From Heloderma charlesbogerti (Eukaryota; Chordata; Lepidosauria; Squamata; Helodermatidae): a stretch of DNA of 64,000 bases. This document shows positions 32,481 through 43,802 of this stretch, in pieces. Position numbers and translations under genes: made by a program. Every line of letters starts with the position of its first letter. Position 1 is the first letter of the stretch. The DNA lies in assembly GCA_026122225.1 (NCBI GenBank), contig JANEZZ010001845.1, positions 248,001-312,000 of the forward strand, in the 5' to 3' direction. The notes beneath the pieces are model-generated. The model ran no database searches. It saw only the letters and a program-made list of their open reading frames with translations, and was not told the origin of the DNA.

Positions 32481-33384
32481 CAATAATTATCCATTAAAAT
32501 ACAACCACTCCTTAAAATAGCTAAAACATCAGTGTCAACTATAAACAATTCTATTGATGCATTAAACCTGTCATATGGCATCCATATAGCAATATGTCCA
32601 TATAGCACTTTGGAACATTTACAAATATCATTTCACATACATATATATTCTACATATATTATCTCAGTAATCCTTACAACAACCCAGTAAGGTAGGAAAG
32701 TATTATTATTCCTCCCACTTTTCCATATTACACATTGGTAAGGAAACCTCATTGCCTCCACCACACCTGTTTGGTGATGCCCATGAAGTTCAGGGCAGTG
32801 AGGAATGGAAAGGCGAAGGAGATAATATGGTTAAATTCCATATCATCAAATATGACTGAACTAATGCGGCTGATCGCTACCGATTTCCTGGCATGACGCT
32901 TGCAAGCATCCCATCAGGGGATGCCTTTTGGCTGCACTTTATTAAGTGTCACTTTCTCAATTCATGCAGCAAAGGGGTTTGTCACTTCCCATTGAGATGG
33001 GAGCCCTTGCCTTGCTTAATAATCACATCAAGCAAAGAAGGGCATCCTGCCATCCACCCACCCAGCCTCCCAACTCCTCTGCTTTATTATCATGCCCATT
33101 ATCCAGCATATGCTGCAGTTTCCATACAATTGGAGATTTATGAGGAGATTAAGCAGAAGCCCATCCATCCATGCACCACCGCCCCCCATGCTGCATGCCC
33201 TACCAGCATTTTGAAAGCCAATTTCCATTCCTCCCCAACCAGCACATCATTTCCCCTCGTATTTTCCCATGGGAGTCAGCGTGGGAGTTTGCGTGGGCAG
33301 AGGTGCTCTTGGAGCAGGAAGATGCTTTCTACCAGGGCAGATGATTTCTCTCTCTACCCAGTATTGTCTCCCCTTATTGGCAGG
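32481..33384. other. Unassigned stretch, low repeat content
   Basis: No gene or named repeat. 32830-33130 (for example TTTATTAAGTGTCACTTTC and TTGCTTAATAATCACATC) looks like single-copy sequence and could be conserved, but this is a guess from composition. Confidence 0.3.
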
Positions 33385-33750
33385 TAGGGAACTTGCCAAA
33401 GTTCTCCAAATTCCATCTCGAAGTTCATTCTAATTTGAGTCCATATCAGATGGTAAGCTTTTTTTTCCGCATGAAAATCCATGTGTATTTTTGTGTGTCT
33501 TTGTCCAAATGTATGCATCAATTGAAATGCATGCATTCTTCTCTTATTGATTAAAGCATATACGTGCACATTTTTTCAAATGTACACATGCTACTGAATG
33601 CAAAAAAAAGGTCCATGAATCACACTGCAAGCTCAAAAATGTACAGACTTCAACTGCAGATTATATCCGAGTCCATGTTTAGTTTGGAAGGTGCAAACTG
33701 GGTAAATCCTGATCAAAACTGAAATGAAATGAATTTCTCATGCATCCCTA
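33385..33750. mobile_element. A/T-rich hAT MITE, TAGGGATG type
   Basis: Left end TAGGGAACTTGCCAAAG, right end CTCATGCATCCCTA. The flanks TTGGCAGG and TTAGCACC agree at 5 of 8. Inside: TTCCATCTCGAAGTTCATTC, CATATCAGATGGTAAGC and AACTGGGTAAATCCTGATCA, as in the copy at 18165. Confidence 0.7.
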
Positions 33751-33849
33751 TTAGCACCCTCTCTCAGACAGAGATAAGACTTTCCCATCACCTGCAAAGT
33801 GACCTTGCTATCAATCCTCCATCTTTTGGAGGATACCAATGGCTACTTT

Positions 33850-33964
33850 ATGGACTTGAGCACATTCCGGGAGAGAGTGCAGGACAGGAAGGCCTGGCAT
33901 GCTATGGTCCATGGGGTCATGAAGAGTCGGACACGACTGAACAACTGAACAACAACAACAACAA
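33850..33964 (+). mobile_element. RTE/BovB LINE copy 5, very short 3' end
   Basis: Only the last ~115 bases are present (GGACTTGAGCACATTCCGGG to the CAA tail). CAATGGCTACTTT lies at 33837-33849 and 33965-33977, a 13-bp duplication that begins within the tail unit. Confidence 0.92.
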
Positions 33965-33977
33965 CAATGGCTACTTT

Positions 33978-34799
33978 CTTTGACATCTATGTTGTATTGG
34001 GAACCTACCGGAAGATGAATTGTACTTCGAGGAGTCAGGTGTGACCTGTCACAGCTTCCCTTCATGCCTTTACTCCTGAGGGAAAAGCAGGGACACAGCA
34101 ACTCCTAGAAGCTGTCAAGCTATAGGGCTGCATGCTATGAGCAACCATGGGAATATCCCTTTAAACAGAGACTGCTAGGACTGGGTGGTGATGCTGCATT
34201 TGATTTCCCACTAGTGTAGGCAATCGGCACAGGTGGGATGGACTAAGCCTACAGGACAGACTGCTGCAAGGCCCTGCTAATAGACTATAAAAGACAGTTG
34301 GAGAAACAGGAAGGGAGGTGGCCAGTAGATGCCTGGTGTGAGGTCCACTACCACAAGCTGCTGGCCTCACTGCTGCCTCTCTCCTTCTTGCCTCTGGGAT
34401 TCCAGACCACTGAAGCCAGAGAGGTGCTCTGACTACAACCTAGAAAGAGACCCAGTCCACCAAGGGAAAGAAGGTATCATGCCTTTGCCTGGGGGAGACA
34501 CCATAATTTGGGACCAGTTGAATGATTTGCTGGTGTTCATGGATAAAACCCAGTGGATCTATTTTGTAATATTTATGTTGGCCAATAAAGCCTTAGGACA
34601 GCTGCCTGCCTTGATCTGCTTTATGTTGGGTAAAATCAAGAACCAAATCACTTTGGCAATACATATGTATACCTCCAGGATCAGAGGCAGTATGCCTCTT
34701 GATAGGTAATGGGAGAGAAATTTATTTGTTTTGGCATTTGATGTGGCTGTTTCTCATTTTGCACTTTTGAACCAATATGTGAATATTGCAGTCTGCAAT
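33978..34799. other. Unassigned noncoding stretch
   Basis: No family recognised; several short open frames are without motifs. Confidence 0.3.
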
Positions 34800-34839
34800 G
34801 GTCTCATTCTGCAAACACAAACAGAGTTAGGGTTAGCTC

Positions 34840-34995
34840 CAGTGAAACTTTGAATTGCACAAGTAGTTGCCCATTCTGCTTGTGCAACCAGTTATGCAAC
34901 CTGTTACACAACCATAATGTGCAGCCAGTTGCACAACAGGTGCAACGATGCATAATGCACAACCACTTGTGCAACCATACTTGTAACTTTAGCTG
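34840..34995. repeat. Cluster of TTGCACAAG / CTTGTGCAA inverted motifs
   Basis: Within 150 bases TTGCACAAGTAGTTGC, GCTTGTGCAACCAGTTATGC, CAGTTGCACAACAGG and CCACTTGTGCAACC recur in both orientations. This is probably the inside of a palindromic DNA element. The TIR and TSD are not found. Confidence 0.45.
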
Positions 34996-35087
34996 GATTC
35001 TCTTCTTGCAAGTAGTTCAGAACCTAGTTTCTGCTAGTGCAACATCATTTGTGCCAATGGAATAACACAGCTGGATACTGCCCTCGG

Positions 35088-35431
35088 TTATCCTTCCAAA
35101 TTTGCAGCTCTCCAGATTTTGGAATGAAGTTCTCCAGTCAAAAAATGCACATGAAAATGTGTGCATTAGGAACAAGTGCACACACAAAATGTGCATATTA
35201 ATGGAAATTGCTTTCAAAAATAATTGTATTAGCAAAGATGCCTGCAAAGGAAATATATGTATTAGTCAAAATGGTGTACAAAATGCATCTATTAGGGGAA
35301 ATCTACAGAAAAAAATGGATACAAATGGTCACGTGGACTTCTTAAAAAATATTTCAACGTTCAGGATGAGACTAAGACTGGAAAAATGAGAAACTGGGAG
35401 AATCTAAAAAGGACAGATTCATCCATCCCTA
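35088..35431. mobile_element. A/T-rich hAT MITE, TAGGGATG type
   Basis: Right end GATTCATCCATCCCTA. The body contains AAATTTGCAGCTCTCCAGAT, AAATGTGTGCATTAGG and ATGAGACTAAGACTGGAAAA, parallel to the copy at 44740. The left TIR is decayed (TTATCCTTCC). The left flank CTGCCCTC and right flank CTGCCTAA agree at 5 or so of 8. Confidence 0.55.
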
Positions 35432-35439
35432 CTGCCTAA

Positions 35440-35580
35440 TGCCAGTTTCTGGGGAGCATGAATGGGAGGGCACTGTTCTCATGTCCTGCATATGGGCTTC
35501 CCATTGGGGCATTTGGTTGGCCACTGTGGGAACCACATGATAGGCCTTTGGTCTGATCCAGCATAGCTCTTGTTTCAAGA
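35440..35580 (+). mobile_element. CR1 LINE 3' end
   Basis: GCCAGTTTCTGGGGAGCATG, CATGTCCTGCATATGGGCTT and TTTGGTCTGATCCAGCATAG follow the order of the CR1 3' UTR seen at 63360. The final TTCTTATG repeats are missing. Confidence 0.7.
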
Positions 35581-35689
35581 TGTATAAGAATTTTGTTTTG
35601 CCCTCAAAACATGGGAGCATGCCCTGTTCAAAGCTCTCAAGTCTCAACACAAGCACAAGCGCACTCATGTGTCCACAGAAAATATTCTT

Positions 35690-36000
35690 AACTCACTGAA
35701 CATGTGCTTGCATTTGTCTTGTTCCCGATTCCCAGTCTGAGTTGTGCAAGTTTCCTAATTTGGGTGAATTTTTTCCATAGACTAAATCAGCCCTGCTTTA
35801 GTCTGTGGAGGAAAGTTACACTAATTATTTAAAAAAACCCAAAACCTGGGGAAACCCTCGCAAATCTCTTATGCATTTGCTGTTGGATTTGTGCAAGTTT
35901 TCTATTTGCACAGACCAAACAGCAATTGCTAACACAAATGAGAATTGGGCACAAGATGAGCAGCGAGATGATGTTCAGAGAATCCTGGTGATACCAAGCA
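35690..36000. mobile_element. Possible A/T-rich hAT MITE
   Basis: TTGTGCAAGTTTCCTAATTT, TTTCCATAGACTAAATCAGC and GTCTGTGGAGGAAAGTTACA mirror each other around 35790. Similar text occurs at 42478. No ends resolved. Confidence 0.4.
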
Positions 36001-36044
36001 TTGCTCATTTGCCCATTCTTACTCTCGTTATGTCCTTATATCCT

Positions 36045-36122
36045 TAACTAGAGATACCAGGGATTGAACGTGAGACCTTCTGCCTGAAAAGCTGGTGTTC
36101 TACCACTGATCTGTGGCACTTC
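36045..36122 (-). mobile_element. tRNA-derived SINE head fragment
   Basis: On plus: ACCAGGGATTGAACGTGAGA, CCTTCTGCCTGAAAAGCTGG and TCTACCACTGATCTGTGGC. This is the reversed box B to box A part only. Confidence 0.6.
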
Positions 36123-36529
36123 CCTATTGAGAAATGCATGTAGCAATGCTTCCACAATTCCTTTCATCCAAAGTTCTTCCCAGGTTTTTTTATGGCATTC
36201 CAAATTATTTGGCCTTCTTTTCAAGGAGAATCCACCCATTAAGAATCTTGGATTGCTCCATTGTGTGCATCTGCCCCCCTTTCTTCCTGAATGTGGCACA
36301 GAACACTCAGCTCCTTTATATCTTTTCCTTCCTGCTACATTCCAGACACATGTGTGCACACATTGATAAACCAATGCCAAAAATGGAGGGGGGAATCTTG
36401 AAGGGCCTGTATGTACAGTTTATCGAGATTTCTGTGGTGTTCTGCCAATTTGGAGCAGGAATGCACACATGCACACAAACCTATCTTCACGAAACACACA
36501 GATGATCACATTGAAATGGGATTTTGTTG

Positions 36530-36797
36530 TGGTTTTCTATTTTATTTATTTTATTTGTTATTGCATTTATATCCCACCTTTTTTCCTCTTGCAAGGCACC
36601 AAGGCAGCTTACATTATCCTCCTCCTCTCTATTTTATCCTCACAACAACAACCCTGTGAGGTAGGTTGGGCTGAGAGTGTGTGACTGGCCCAAAGTCACC
36701 CAGTGAGCTTCCATGGCCGAGTGGGGACTAGAACCCGGATCTCCAAGTTCCCAGTCCAACATTCTTGCCACTACACCACACTGGCTGTCTATGAATT
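36530..36797 (-). mobile_element. tRNA-derived SINE, second family
   Basis: The minus strand gives CCAGTGTGGTGTAGTGGCAA (box A), CCGGGTTCTAGTCCCCACTC (box B), then GGAAGCTCACTGGGTGAC and AGCCCAACCTACCTCACAGG. AAAAAGGTGGGATATAAATG and an AAAT tail follow. This differs in body and tail from the family at 19385. It is near full length; the plus-strand copy is at 43803. (AC)n at 36799-36814 adjoins it. Confidence 0.78.
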
Positions 36798-36969
36798 CAC
36801 ACACACACACACACTGTAGAAGGGAGAAAGATGTAAAGGGACTAGAAGTTTGGCATACTTCAAATCCTAAATTAATTGTAGAAATTCTGCTGGTTAAACC
36901 AATATTCAAGAGAAGTAGAATGCAGGGTACAGTAGAAGAAGGAGAGAACCACCCAATAAAGGATGGCAT

Positions 36970-37150
36970 AGGGAAATACCTCCAGTACCAGAGGCACTAT
37001 GCCTGTGTACATCAGTTGCTGGGGAACATGGGCATGAGGGTGCTGTTGCACTCATATCCTGCTTGTGGGTTTCCCATGGGCAGCTGATTGGCCACTGGGT
37101 GAATAGAATGTTGGTCTGATCCAGCAGGGCTCTTTTTATGTTCTTATGAA
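36970..37150 (+). mobile_element. CR1 LINE 3' end
   Basis: CCTCCAGTACCAGAGGCACT, GTTGCTGGGGAACATGGGCA and GATCCAGCAGGGCTCTTTTT, ending TATGTTCTTATG. Same subfamily as 16798 and 63360. Confidence 0.78.
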
Positions 37151-37269
37151 ATCCACTCATTTTTGTTCATTTGAATGTTCCCAGAAATCTACTTCCATGA
37201 CACAGACACATAACTGCATGGAACTCTTTCCAGGTCAGGCTGTTCCTCCACCTAACCCCAAACTGTCAG

Positions 37270-37495
37270 CAATCATAGAATCATAGAGTTGGAAGAGACT
37301 GCAAAGGTCATCTTGTTTACCACTACCCTGCCAATGCAGGAAATTTGCTGCTACAGCATCCCTGATAGATGGCTGTCCAGCTGCTGCTTAAAAACCTCTA
37401 ATGGAGGAGAGCCCACCACCCCCTAAGGCAGCCAATTCCACTGCCAAACAGCTCACACTGTCAGGAAGTTCTTCCTAATTGTTTAGTCAGTTTAG
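37270..37495 (-). mobile_element. CR1 LINE 3' end, classic ATTCTATG-tailed type
   Basis: On plus it begins AATCATAGAATCATAGAGTT, the reverse complement of the CR1 8-bp tail repeat. It goes on with GGAAGAGACTGCAAAGGTCA, AGGAGAGCCCACCACCC and CAGGAAGTTCTTCCTAATTG, a sequence order known from birds and reptiles. It is a different subfamily from the TTCTTATG copies. 5'-truncated. Confidence 0.85.
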
Positions 37496-37544
37496 CTCTG
37501 TATTGCGTCAACGATCCAAGGTCTAAGTCAGACGTCCTTCATAT

Positions 37545-37625
37545 CACCTGATACCTGAAGTACCTTTTAAAAGGAGATACCTGGGACCTTCTGCATACAA
37601 AACAGATGCTCTTCCATTCCTTCCA
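37545..37625 (-). mobile_element. tRNA-derived SINE fragment
   Basis: ATACCTGGGACCTTCTGCAT, ACAAAACAGATGCTCTTCCA: the reversed region between box B and box A. Confidence 0.5.
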
Positions 37626-37629
37626 TATC

Positions 37630-38160
37630 TGTTGTCCTGAATAAGGCTGGATCTACACAGGCAGCTAGTCATGTTTGTCCCTGGGAAATCTGTTTCTTTT
37701 TTGGCTTGAAGGAGTTCAGTTTGTATTTCTGGGCTGAGACACAGCTTTTTCCCCCCAACTCCAGGAAATTTCTGCATATTTTTTTTTTTCATGCTGGGGC
37801 ATAATTTGCACAAATAGAGATTTGTGCAAATTGCTGCTGAAGTTTGCGCAACTTACACAAATTTGCACAAATGAAAAAGCATGGAAAATCCATGAGCTGG
37901 CCTGACTCGCTGCAGGCAGAGTTGAGATCTGGTGCAGAAAATGGATTGGGGGGGGTGAACCAAGGAAATTTCATTGAGCTCCACCCCACAAATGGATTCC
38001 TCCAACATCCCAATGGGCAGCAGAATGAGGTGGAAAACTCATGAAGGTGTAGAATGGACTGTACCACTTCAGAAAGAAGGTTCAGAATCAATGCCCCCCT
38101 ACACTTTTTTTTTAAGACAGTGCCACTTTCTTTTCATTTTTACTGGATGAGCATTTAAAA
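37630..38160. other. Unassigned, possible DNA-element remnant
   Basis: 37795-38060 repeats TTTGCACAAATAGAG, TTTGTGCAAATTGC and ACACAAATTTGCACAAATG, similar to the inside of the A/T-rich hAT MITEs. Ends not resolved. Confidence 0.3.
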
Positions 38161-38186
38161 GTGGTATCCCCCACCTGCAGTCTGAA

Positions 38187-38462
38187 ATGTTACAGTACAC
38201 CTCAGGACTCTACCACCTCATCCAACTGTATGTGTCAGCCCTGCCTAAGATCTTATCGTTCAGTCTTGAGCTTTATGAGGAGGATGTGCCCTTGCTTTTG
38301 CAAGAAAAGCCAGCTAAAGACAAGATATGCATTATTCAAAGTGCCAGCTGCGATCCTGGGCTGTGGGATATTACAAGAAGGAAGTCCACAAAGGATATTC
38401 TCCAAGGCTGTGCAGGACATCCAGAGCAAATAAGGCGGTTACCTTTTGCTGAACCAACTTAG
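38187..38462 (+). CDS. Unidentified open frame, possibly a retrocopy or transposon scrap
   Basis: 91 codons from ATG to TAG, unusually free of repeat features. Residues include LYVSALPKILSFSLELYEED and, at the end, HPEQIRRLPFAEP. A stretch rich in Leu/Ser is followed by a charged part; no signal peptide, no clear domain. A possible splice acceptor (CCCCCACCTGCAG) lies just upstream at about 38168-38180. I do not recognise the protein. It may be chance, a decayed retrocopy of a host gene, or part of an unknown element. Confidence 0.2.
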   Translation: MLQYTSGLYHLIQLYVSALPKILSFSLELYEEDVPLLLQEKPAKDKICIIQSASCDPGLWDITRRKSTKDILQGCAGHPEQIRRLPFAEPT

Positions 38463-38699
38463 CTACTAAAAATAATGCAAATAGGATTTTATTGTAGTTG
38501 CTTTTTGTTTGTGTTTTCAGTGTCACTGTCCAGAGACTTTCCTGGGTGACTCCATGTACTTGTCACTCTTGGAACCACCTGGGGATAACTTGTTAAGTGC
38601 CAGAAGCATGACTAATGCAGCACAGTTTTCAACCTGGTTCTGATCTGCAGTGGATGCATATTAAGGGAGCAGAAATGGCTGAAATTATGAGTACAAAAT

Positions 38700-38905
38700 T
38701 CTGTACATATATTGCATCTGTATATATATATTTTACATCTCTGCATTCCTGCCAGGTTTTAGTCTGGTTGTACTTCTGTATCATAGTTGTAAGCTTTTAC
38801 ATTTTATATTGTTTTGTGCTGTATCTTGTGTTTTTAATTTTTGCAAACCACCCAGAGAGCTTCAGCTATTGGGCTGTATAGAAATTAATTAAATAAATAT
38901 TAGCA
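38700..38905 (+). mobile_element. L2-like LINE 3' end
   Basis: ACATCTCTGCATTCCTGCCA, TTGCAAACCACCCAGAGAGC, TTCAGCTATTGGGCTGTATA and a TTAAATAAATATT tail. Confidence 0.7.
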
Positions 38906-39009
38906 GATGCAAATTTTATGCAAGTATGTGATCTCTTTTGTCCTCTTTTTTGGCTGATTCATAAGAGGCCACCCTAGCAGTTAGAGAGCTAAGACTGATC
39001 ACCCTAACA

Positions 39010-39337
39010 CAGGGGTATTGAACCTCAAGCTCACAGGTGAAATCCAGCCCTCAAGTGATCCTCAGATGGCCATGCCCCCTTCTCCTGGTTCTACCCCATT
39101 CCCCCAACTGCCTATCCTTTTGTGATTTCCCAGCATTTGTCCATTTTTCCCATTCTAAAAGTTTCAAATGCCTCTCCTATGGCTTAATCACTGGTAAGAA
39201 CTTTAAGCTAAAAGATGGTGGCTTTTTTGTATTTCTGCCCCTTCTGTCTTTGCACCTGCCCCCAACTGGAATGTGACTCCTGAGAGCTTCTCTGAAATTG
39301 AATTTTGCTCACAGCTAGAAGTGATTTGACTCCTCTG
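39010..39337. mobile_element. hAT MITE, CAGGGGT family, short copy
   Basis: Left end CAGGGGTATTGAACC, right end GATTTGACTCCTCTG, partly inverted. The flanks CCCTAACA (39002-39009) and CCCTAACT (39338-39345) match at 7 of 8. Related to 11649-12599 by its left end. Confidence 0.65.
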
Positions 39338-39487
39338 CCCTAACTAATAAGACTCCATATTCCCTGGCAAAGGGTAGCACTTCATCAGCATATCCAGGAT
39401 ATTTACATGTGGGCCATTAGTCATACTCACATCATCCTGTTCTCTATGCAGACAGCATGTTAGAGATCCAAAGCACCTCATCTAAAC

Positions 39488-39488
39488 T

Positions 39489-39577
<89 letters not shown>
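39488..39577. repeat. Compound (GT)n(GA)n microsatellite
   Basis: About 23 GT units run directly into about 21 GA units. It is the longest simple repeat in the window. Confidence 0.92.
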
Positions 39578-39581
<4 letters not shown>

Positions 39582-40498
39582 AGAAGAAGGGAGAATGTGG
39601 TAAGGAAAGCTTTGAAAAGGAGTGCTTTTATCCCTTTAATCTGAGTTTGTAAGAAGCCATCCTAAAGCAAACCAGATCAGCTGGAGGTAGGTTCACAGTA
39701 GGTGGTGCAGAGGGGGTGTCTGGTGGTTCTGATCTCAGTTGGCTGCAATTTCAGATCTGTTTGGTCTTAGCAGAGGCAGGGAGAAAAGATGGGGGGACTG
39801 ATCTCCCCAAGTGTAAAGCAGGTTTGGGGAGTGGGGAGAGAAACTTGAAACTGACAAGTGGTCATGGTTATATGGGAGGGAAAGAGGGAGGCAGGAGAAA
39901 GGGAGTCTTGGGATCATTATGACTTTGAAGCCACAAAGAATTTGAATGAGAGAGGGGAGAACAGTGCATGTTTATCCTTCAAGCACCATTTTGGGGATTT
40001 ACGATATGGTGAAGGCAGAAGGAAACTGGTGGAAGCTCTGCATTGGGGGTGCGGGTGGGAACAGAGTGGGGAAGAAGGATGAGAATCCCCCAGAATATAG
40101 TGACCAAGTATTTTTGTGCACCTCCCTGGAATCTGTAAGAATGTAATATTGAATAAACAGATACAGAGGCTGGGTGAATCCTGATAGTAAGGGGAGCATT
40201 TCTGCATTTGTTGCTCATTCCCATTTTTTATCTTTCTGCCCCCAAGTTAACTGTAAACATAACTTGGCAGTGCTTGTTTCTTGCCTTAGGTTACTATGTG
40301 TTGATTGCTATGTGTGTGGATAGGTCTGAAAAGAAAGAGGAGAATGGAGGAACAGTAGCTGTTGATACCACAAAGGTACTCATGCAGTAGCAGCACTGAA
40401 ATCAGAGGAAAGCAGTGCTATTCCCCTACGTATTTCCAAGGGGGCAGGAACTCTTCCAAGTGAAAGGATAAAAAGTCTCCAAGCACAATGAATTCACA

Positions 40499-40535
<37 letters not shown>

Positions 40536-40672
40536 TCTGTACTCGTAAAGTATTTCTGAAAGGCAGTCTGTCAGTGGTGTGGAACATTATTGTGGAAGAA
40601 GATGCACTAATATCACCAATTCAGGATTATTGCACTTGGCCTACTTTTTCACACGTGTGTGTGTGAGTGTTC

Positions 40673-40703
<31 letters not shown>

Positions 40704-41157
40704 GACATGGGTTTTACTTCCTGTTACATTTTGGTGACATTCCAGTTTTCACCCTTGAAACTCCTACCAACCCTCCAAAGGGTGATGCCTCTTCCTTTAA
40801 CCAAGGAGGGATTCCCTTAGCAACCAGGGTTTTTAAACTAGCAAGCACCTAATTTGGACCTGAGCATGTGAGGCCACTAGTTGGGTTCTGGCCATCCTCA
40901 TGTGGGGGTCTAATTTGAGGTTGGTTGCTTTGGAAGGGTGACAGTAAGAGAAGAGGTGAGATCAGGCAAGAAGGTTGCTTAGCAACCCAAGCTGAGGACC
41001 AACGTTACTAAATGCAATATTGTATTGTGTACTTTTGTTGTAGGATGTGTGTGTGGGGGGGGACTAATTTCAAATAATGCTCTCTGAAAGATTGATTAAT
41101 TTCTCTGCGTCTCTGGGATACACTTTCTGTTTGATTTTTTAACTCTGTTGCACCCTG
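39578..41157. other. Unassigned stretch with two microsatellites
   Basis: No gene. (AC)n lies at 40499-40532 and a (TATACA)n run at 40673-40703. The 39700-40140 part is purine-rich on plus and open in short frames without motifs. Confidence 0.4.
40499..40532. repeat. (AC)n dinucleotide repeat
   Basis: About 15 units with a CG-containing start. Confidence 0.88.
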
Positions 41158-42039
41158 GTCCTATTCATATTTACTCAGCACTAAGTGTCACTGTGTTCAG
41201 TTGGACCGACACCCAACTAATTAGGCTTTAATGGAGCTGCTTGCTTTTTTCCACAAACCTTTTCAGTGGTGGCAAAAAATCTGCTCCATCCCCACCCCCC
41301 AAGACACATATACGACCATCTGCCCTATCAGTGCTGTCATCATCTAACTGGCTATTCAATGTCTTTCTGTGATCCCTGATTGGGTAGGATTGTGCATGAG
41401 ACCAAAACAGGAAGGGTGAAAGATGCAGGAGCTGCCGGAGCAAACATTAACACCAAGGAGCTTTATGGTGCAATTCTATGATCCCTGGGAGGGCATCACA
41501 GGGGCCATAAGAGAAGATCGCGTCTCCCCCTCCAAGGACAGAGAGAGAGTTCTAACCTTGAAGGGGGGCTCTGAGCTTAGGGGGGAAAGACCCTGAAGAA
41601 ACCTCTGTAGCCCTTACCTTTCTAACACTGGAAAATAAGTAGATGGTCCCTGGATCAGTGCATGGTTCTTGGACATGCCCCCAGCATGGAAGGACATTTA
41701 GATATCTTGGAGGCTATGAGGTCAGAGCTGTCTACATCAGATATTATGATTGGTCTGTTAAAAGAATACATAAAAGGTGATGTTTACAGGGTCTGCATTT
41801 TTTGGTTGTTTTGTGTACGGAGGGGGGTGGGATTTCCATCTCTGCATAATTGCTCATTTTAATGAAATCATCAAAAGTGGAGACCACATAGTATCAACCT
41901 ATATTTTGGATTGGAGCCTCACTTTGTTTCAAACACATTTCCACCCCCAGAAATGGCACCCCTCCTATAGGCATTTCAGTGGTTGCACTGCCACGTCAAC
42001 AAGCTGACCAGAATTAGGGATGGCTGAACGAGCGATGTT
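41158..42039. other. Unassigned noncoding stretch
   Basis: No gene recognised. TTACTCAGCACTAAGTGTCA near 41170 may be a scrap of a palindromic DNA element. Confidence 0.3.
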
Positions 42040-42470
42040 CAAGATCACGAGGATTCTCCAAACTTCACCTTGCCACTATTTCTCCTCTGCATCCCACCAG
42101 TGCGAGACTTACACTGTGTCATGGGACGTGGGAGAAGGCCTTTTCTGCTATAGCACTCTAGTTGTGGAATGCCCTCCCCTTGGAGGTCTGATTGGCACAG
42201 ACTTTGGTTTCATTTTGATGCCAAGTTAAAACATGGCTTTTTACCAAAGTCTTTGAGGGCTAATTGGATTCCCTGAGTTTGTACACTGTTTCAACTGTTT
42301 TATTGCTTTAGATTTTAAACTGATATTATTAGCTAGCTTAATGATTTAATATGTTCTTAGCTATTTAAATTATTTATTGTTTTACACTGTTTAAATTGAT
42401 TTTATCTGTATGCTGCCCTGAGATCCAAATGATATAGGGCAGGATACAAATGTTTCAAATAAATAAATCC
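42040..42470 (+). mobile_element. L2-like LINE 3' end, other subfamily
   Basis: GAGAAGGCCTTTTCTGCTAT and TAGTTGTGGAATGCCCTCCC (WNALP) begin it. AAGTTAAAACATGGCTTTTT and a TTATTTATTGTTTTACACTG UTR follow. The close is GCTGCCCTGAGATCC, GGGCAGGATACAAATG and an AAATAAATAAAT tail. Confidence 0.65.
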
Positions 42471-42477
42471 TCACACC

Positions 42478-42788
42478 CAATTCCTGTTTGGATTTGCAAT
42501 TGCTGTGCTCTCTGCACGAATGGGGAAATTGTGCAAATCAAGCAGTGATCCAGCATAAAATTTGCACAAATTTCCTAATTTGTGTAACTTTCCTCCATAG
42601 ACTAAAGTAGGATTTTCAGTCTTCAAGGAAAATTTGTGCAAATTTGGAAATTTGAGGAAAATTGAACTGGGAAAGTTGCACAAATCAAACATGAGCACCT
42701 GTCCAGCAATGTGCTAACACATTTGGGGCTTTGAATATGGCATGCTTGCATACTTTGTGAGCAAAAATGAAATTATCATCCATCCCTA
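42478..42788. mobile_element. A/T-rich hAT MITE, TAGGGATG type
   Basis: Right end CATCCATCCCTA. Internal TTGCACAAATTTCCTAATTT and AATTTGTGCAAATTTGG face one another. The left end abuts the L2 tail and is not resolved. Confidence 0.5.
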
Positions 42789-43577
42789 ACCAAAATTCTG
42801 TTGTGTTTTCATTTGAGGTGACTTTTATTTTCAGTTTAGGGCAGCCAGTCCCCAATTCATTCACTTGTAGTGTAGAATCAAGGTCTATAATGAACAACAC
42901 TCTATAAGTGTCACCAGAGAGACTACAAACATGTAATTAATGTGAAGGGTATTTTTTTTTAAGGCAACAGAATGTGCTCTAAAAGTTCCATTTGCTTTCT
43001 CGTTATACAACTGTTTTAATAAATCTTAAAAAAAAAAAAAACAGAAAGCAAAAACAAAATCCACCCTCAAGGGCTCTTGAGAATTAAGGCTTTCCTCTCT
43101 TGTGGCAACAAACACAGCTTCCGATTCCAGCAGGGTTTGATATAAATTGACAATACTGGTACTTAAGAAAAACAAAATACATGGAAGTAAACACTAATGG
43201 ATTAATTAAAAGAACTTCTCTCGCTCCCCCCCCCCAAGCCTTTTTTGGTTAGGTTTTGTTTTGGTTTTGGTGTTATCTGCCAGAAAGCATCTTCTATTCT
43301 GTCAGTGCCAGGAATACAATCTTGCAGAACAGGGCATGAAGCAAGGTGAAGATAGATGTAACTTTTTGTATCTGATCAAACCAGGGATAAAGGTAGTTAT
43401 TTCTACAAGGGGGACACACAGCAAAAAAAAGATGCAGTGTGGAATGCTTCAGGGCTTCCATACAGATAGACAGATGCCCTGTTTCAAGATACTCCGCTTC
43501 ATTTCTCTTAGCCCTGCCCCCAACAAGCACTCAGCACTGCTCAGTCACTGAGCATGTTCAGTCCTCATCGGGCTGGG

Positions 43578-43610
<33 letters not shown>

Positions 43611-43802
43611 GCAAGGGGAGATTCCCACTTGGAGGGTTTTCCTCTAACTTTTGTGGAGTTTGTTTACTTTTTGCAAACCTTGGAGCTCCCTCAAGCTGGC
43701 TGGTATCTCCCTGTTGTGCATGGATGGTTCCATTTTGGCTACGTAAGGATTGGCTTTTGGAGAATTGCTATTAGTATTATGATGTACTAGGTTCAAACAC
43801 TT
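42789..43802. other. Unassigned stretch with (GT)n
   Basis: No gene recognised. It has a poly-A at 43029-43042, a C-run at 43227-43236 and (GT)n at 43578-43609. Confidence 0.35.
43578..43609. repeat. (GT)n dinucleotide repeat
   Basis: About 15 perfect units. Confidence 0.9.
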
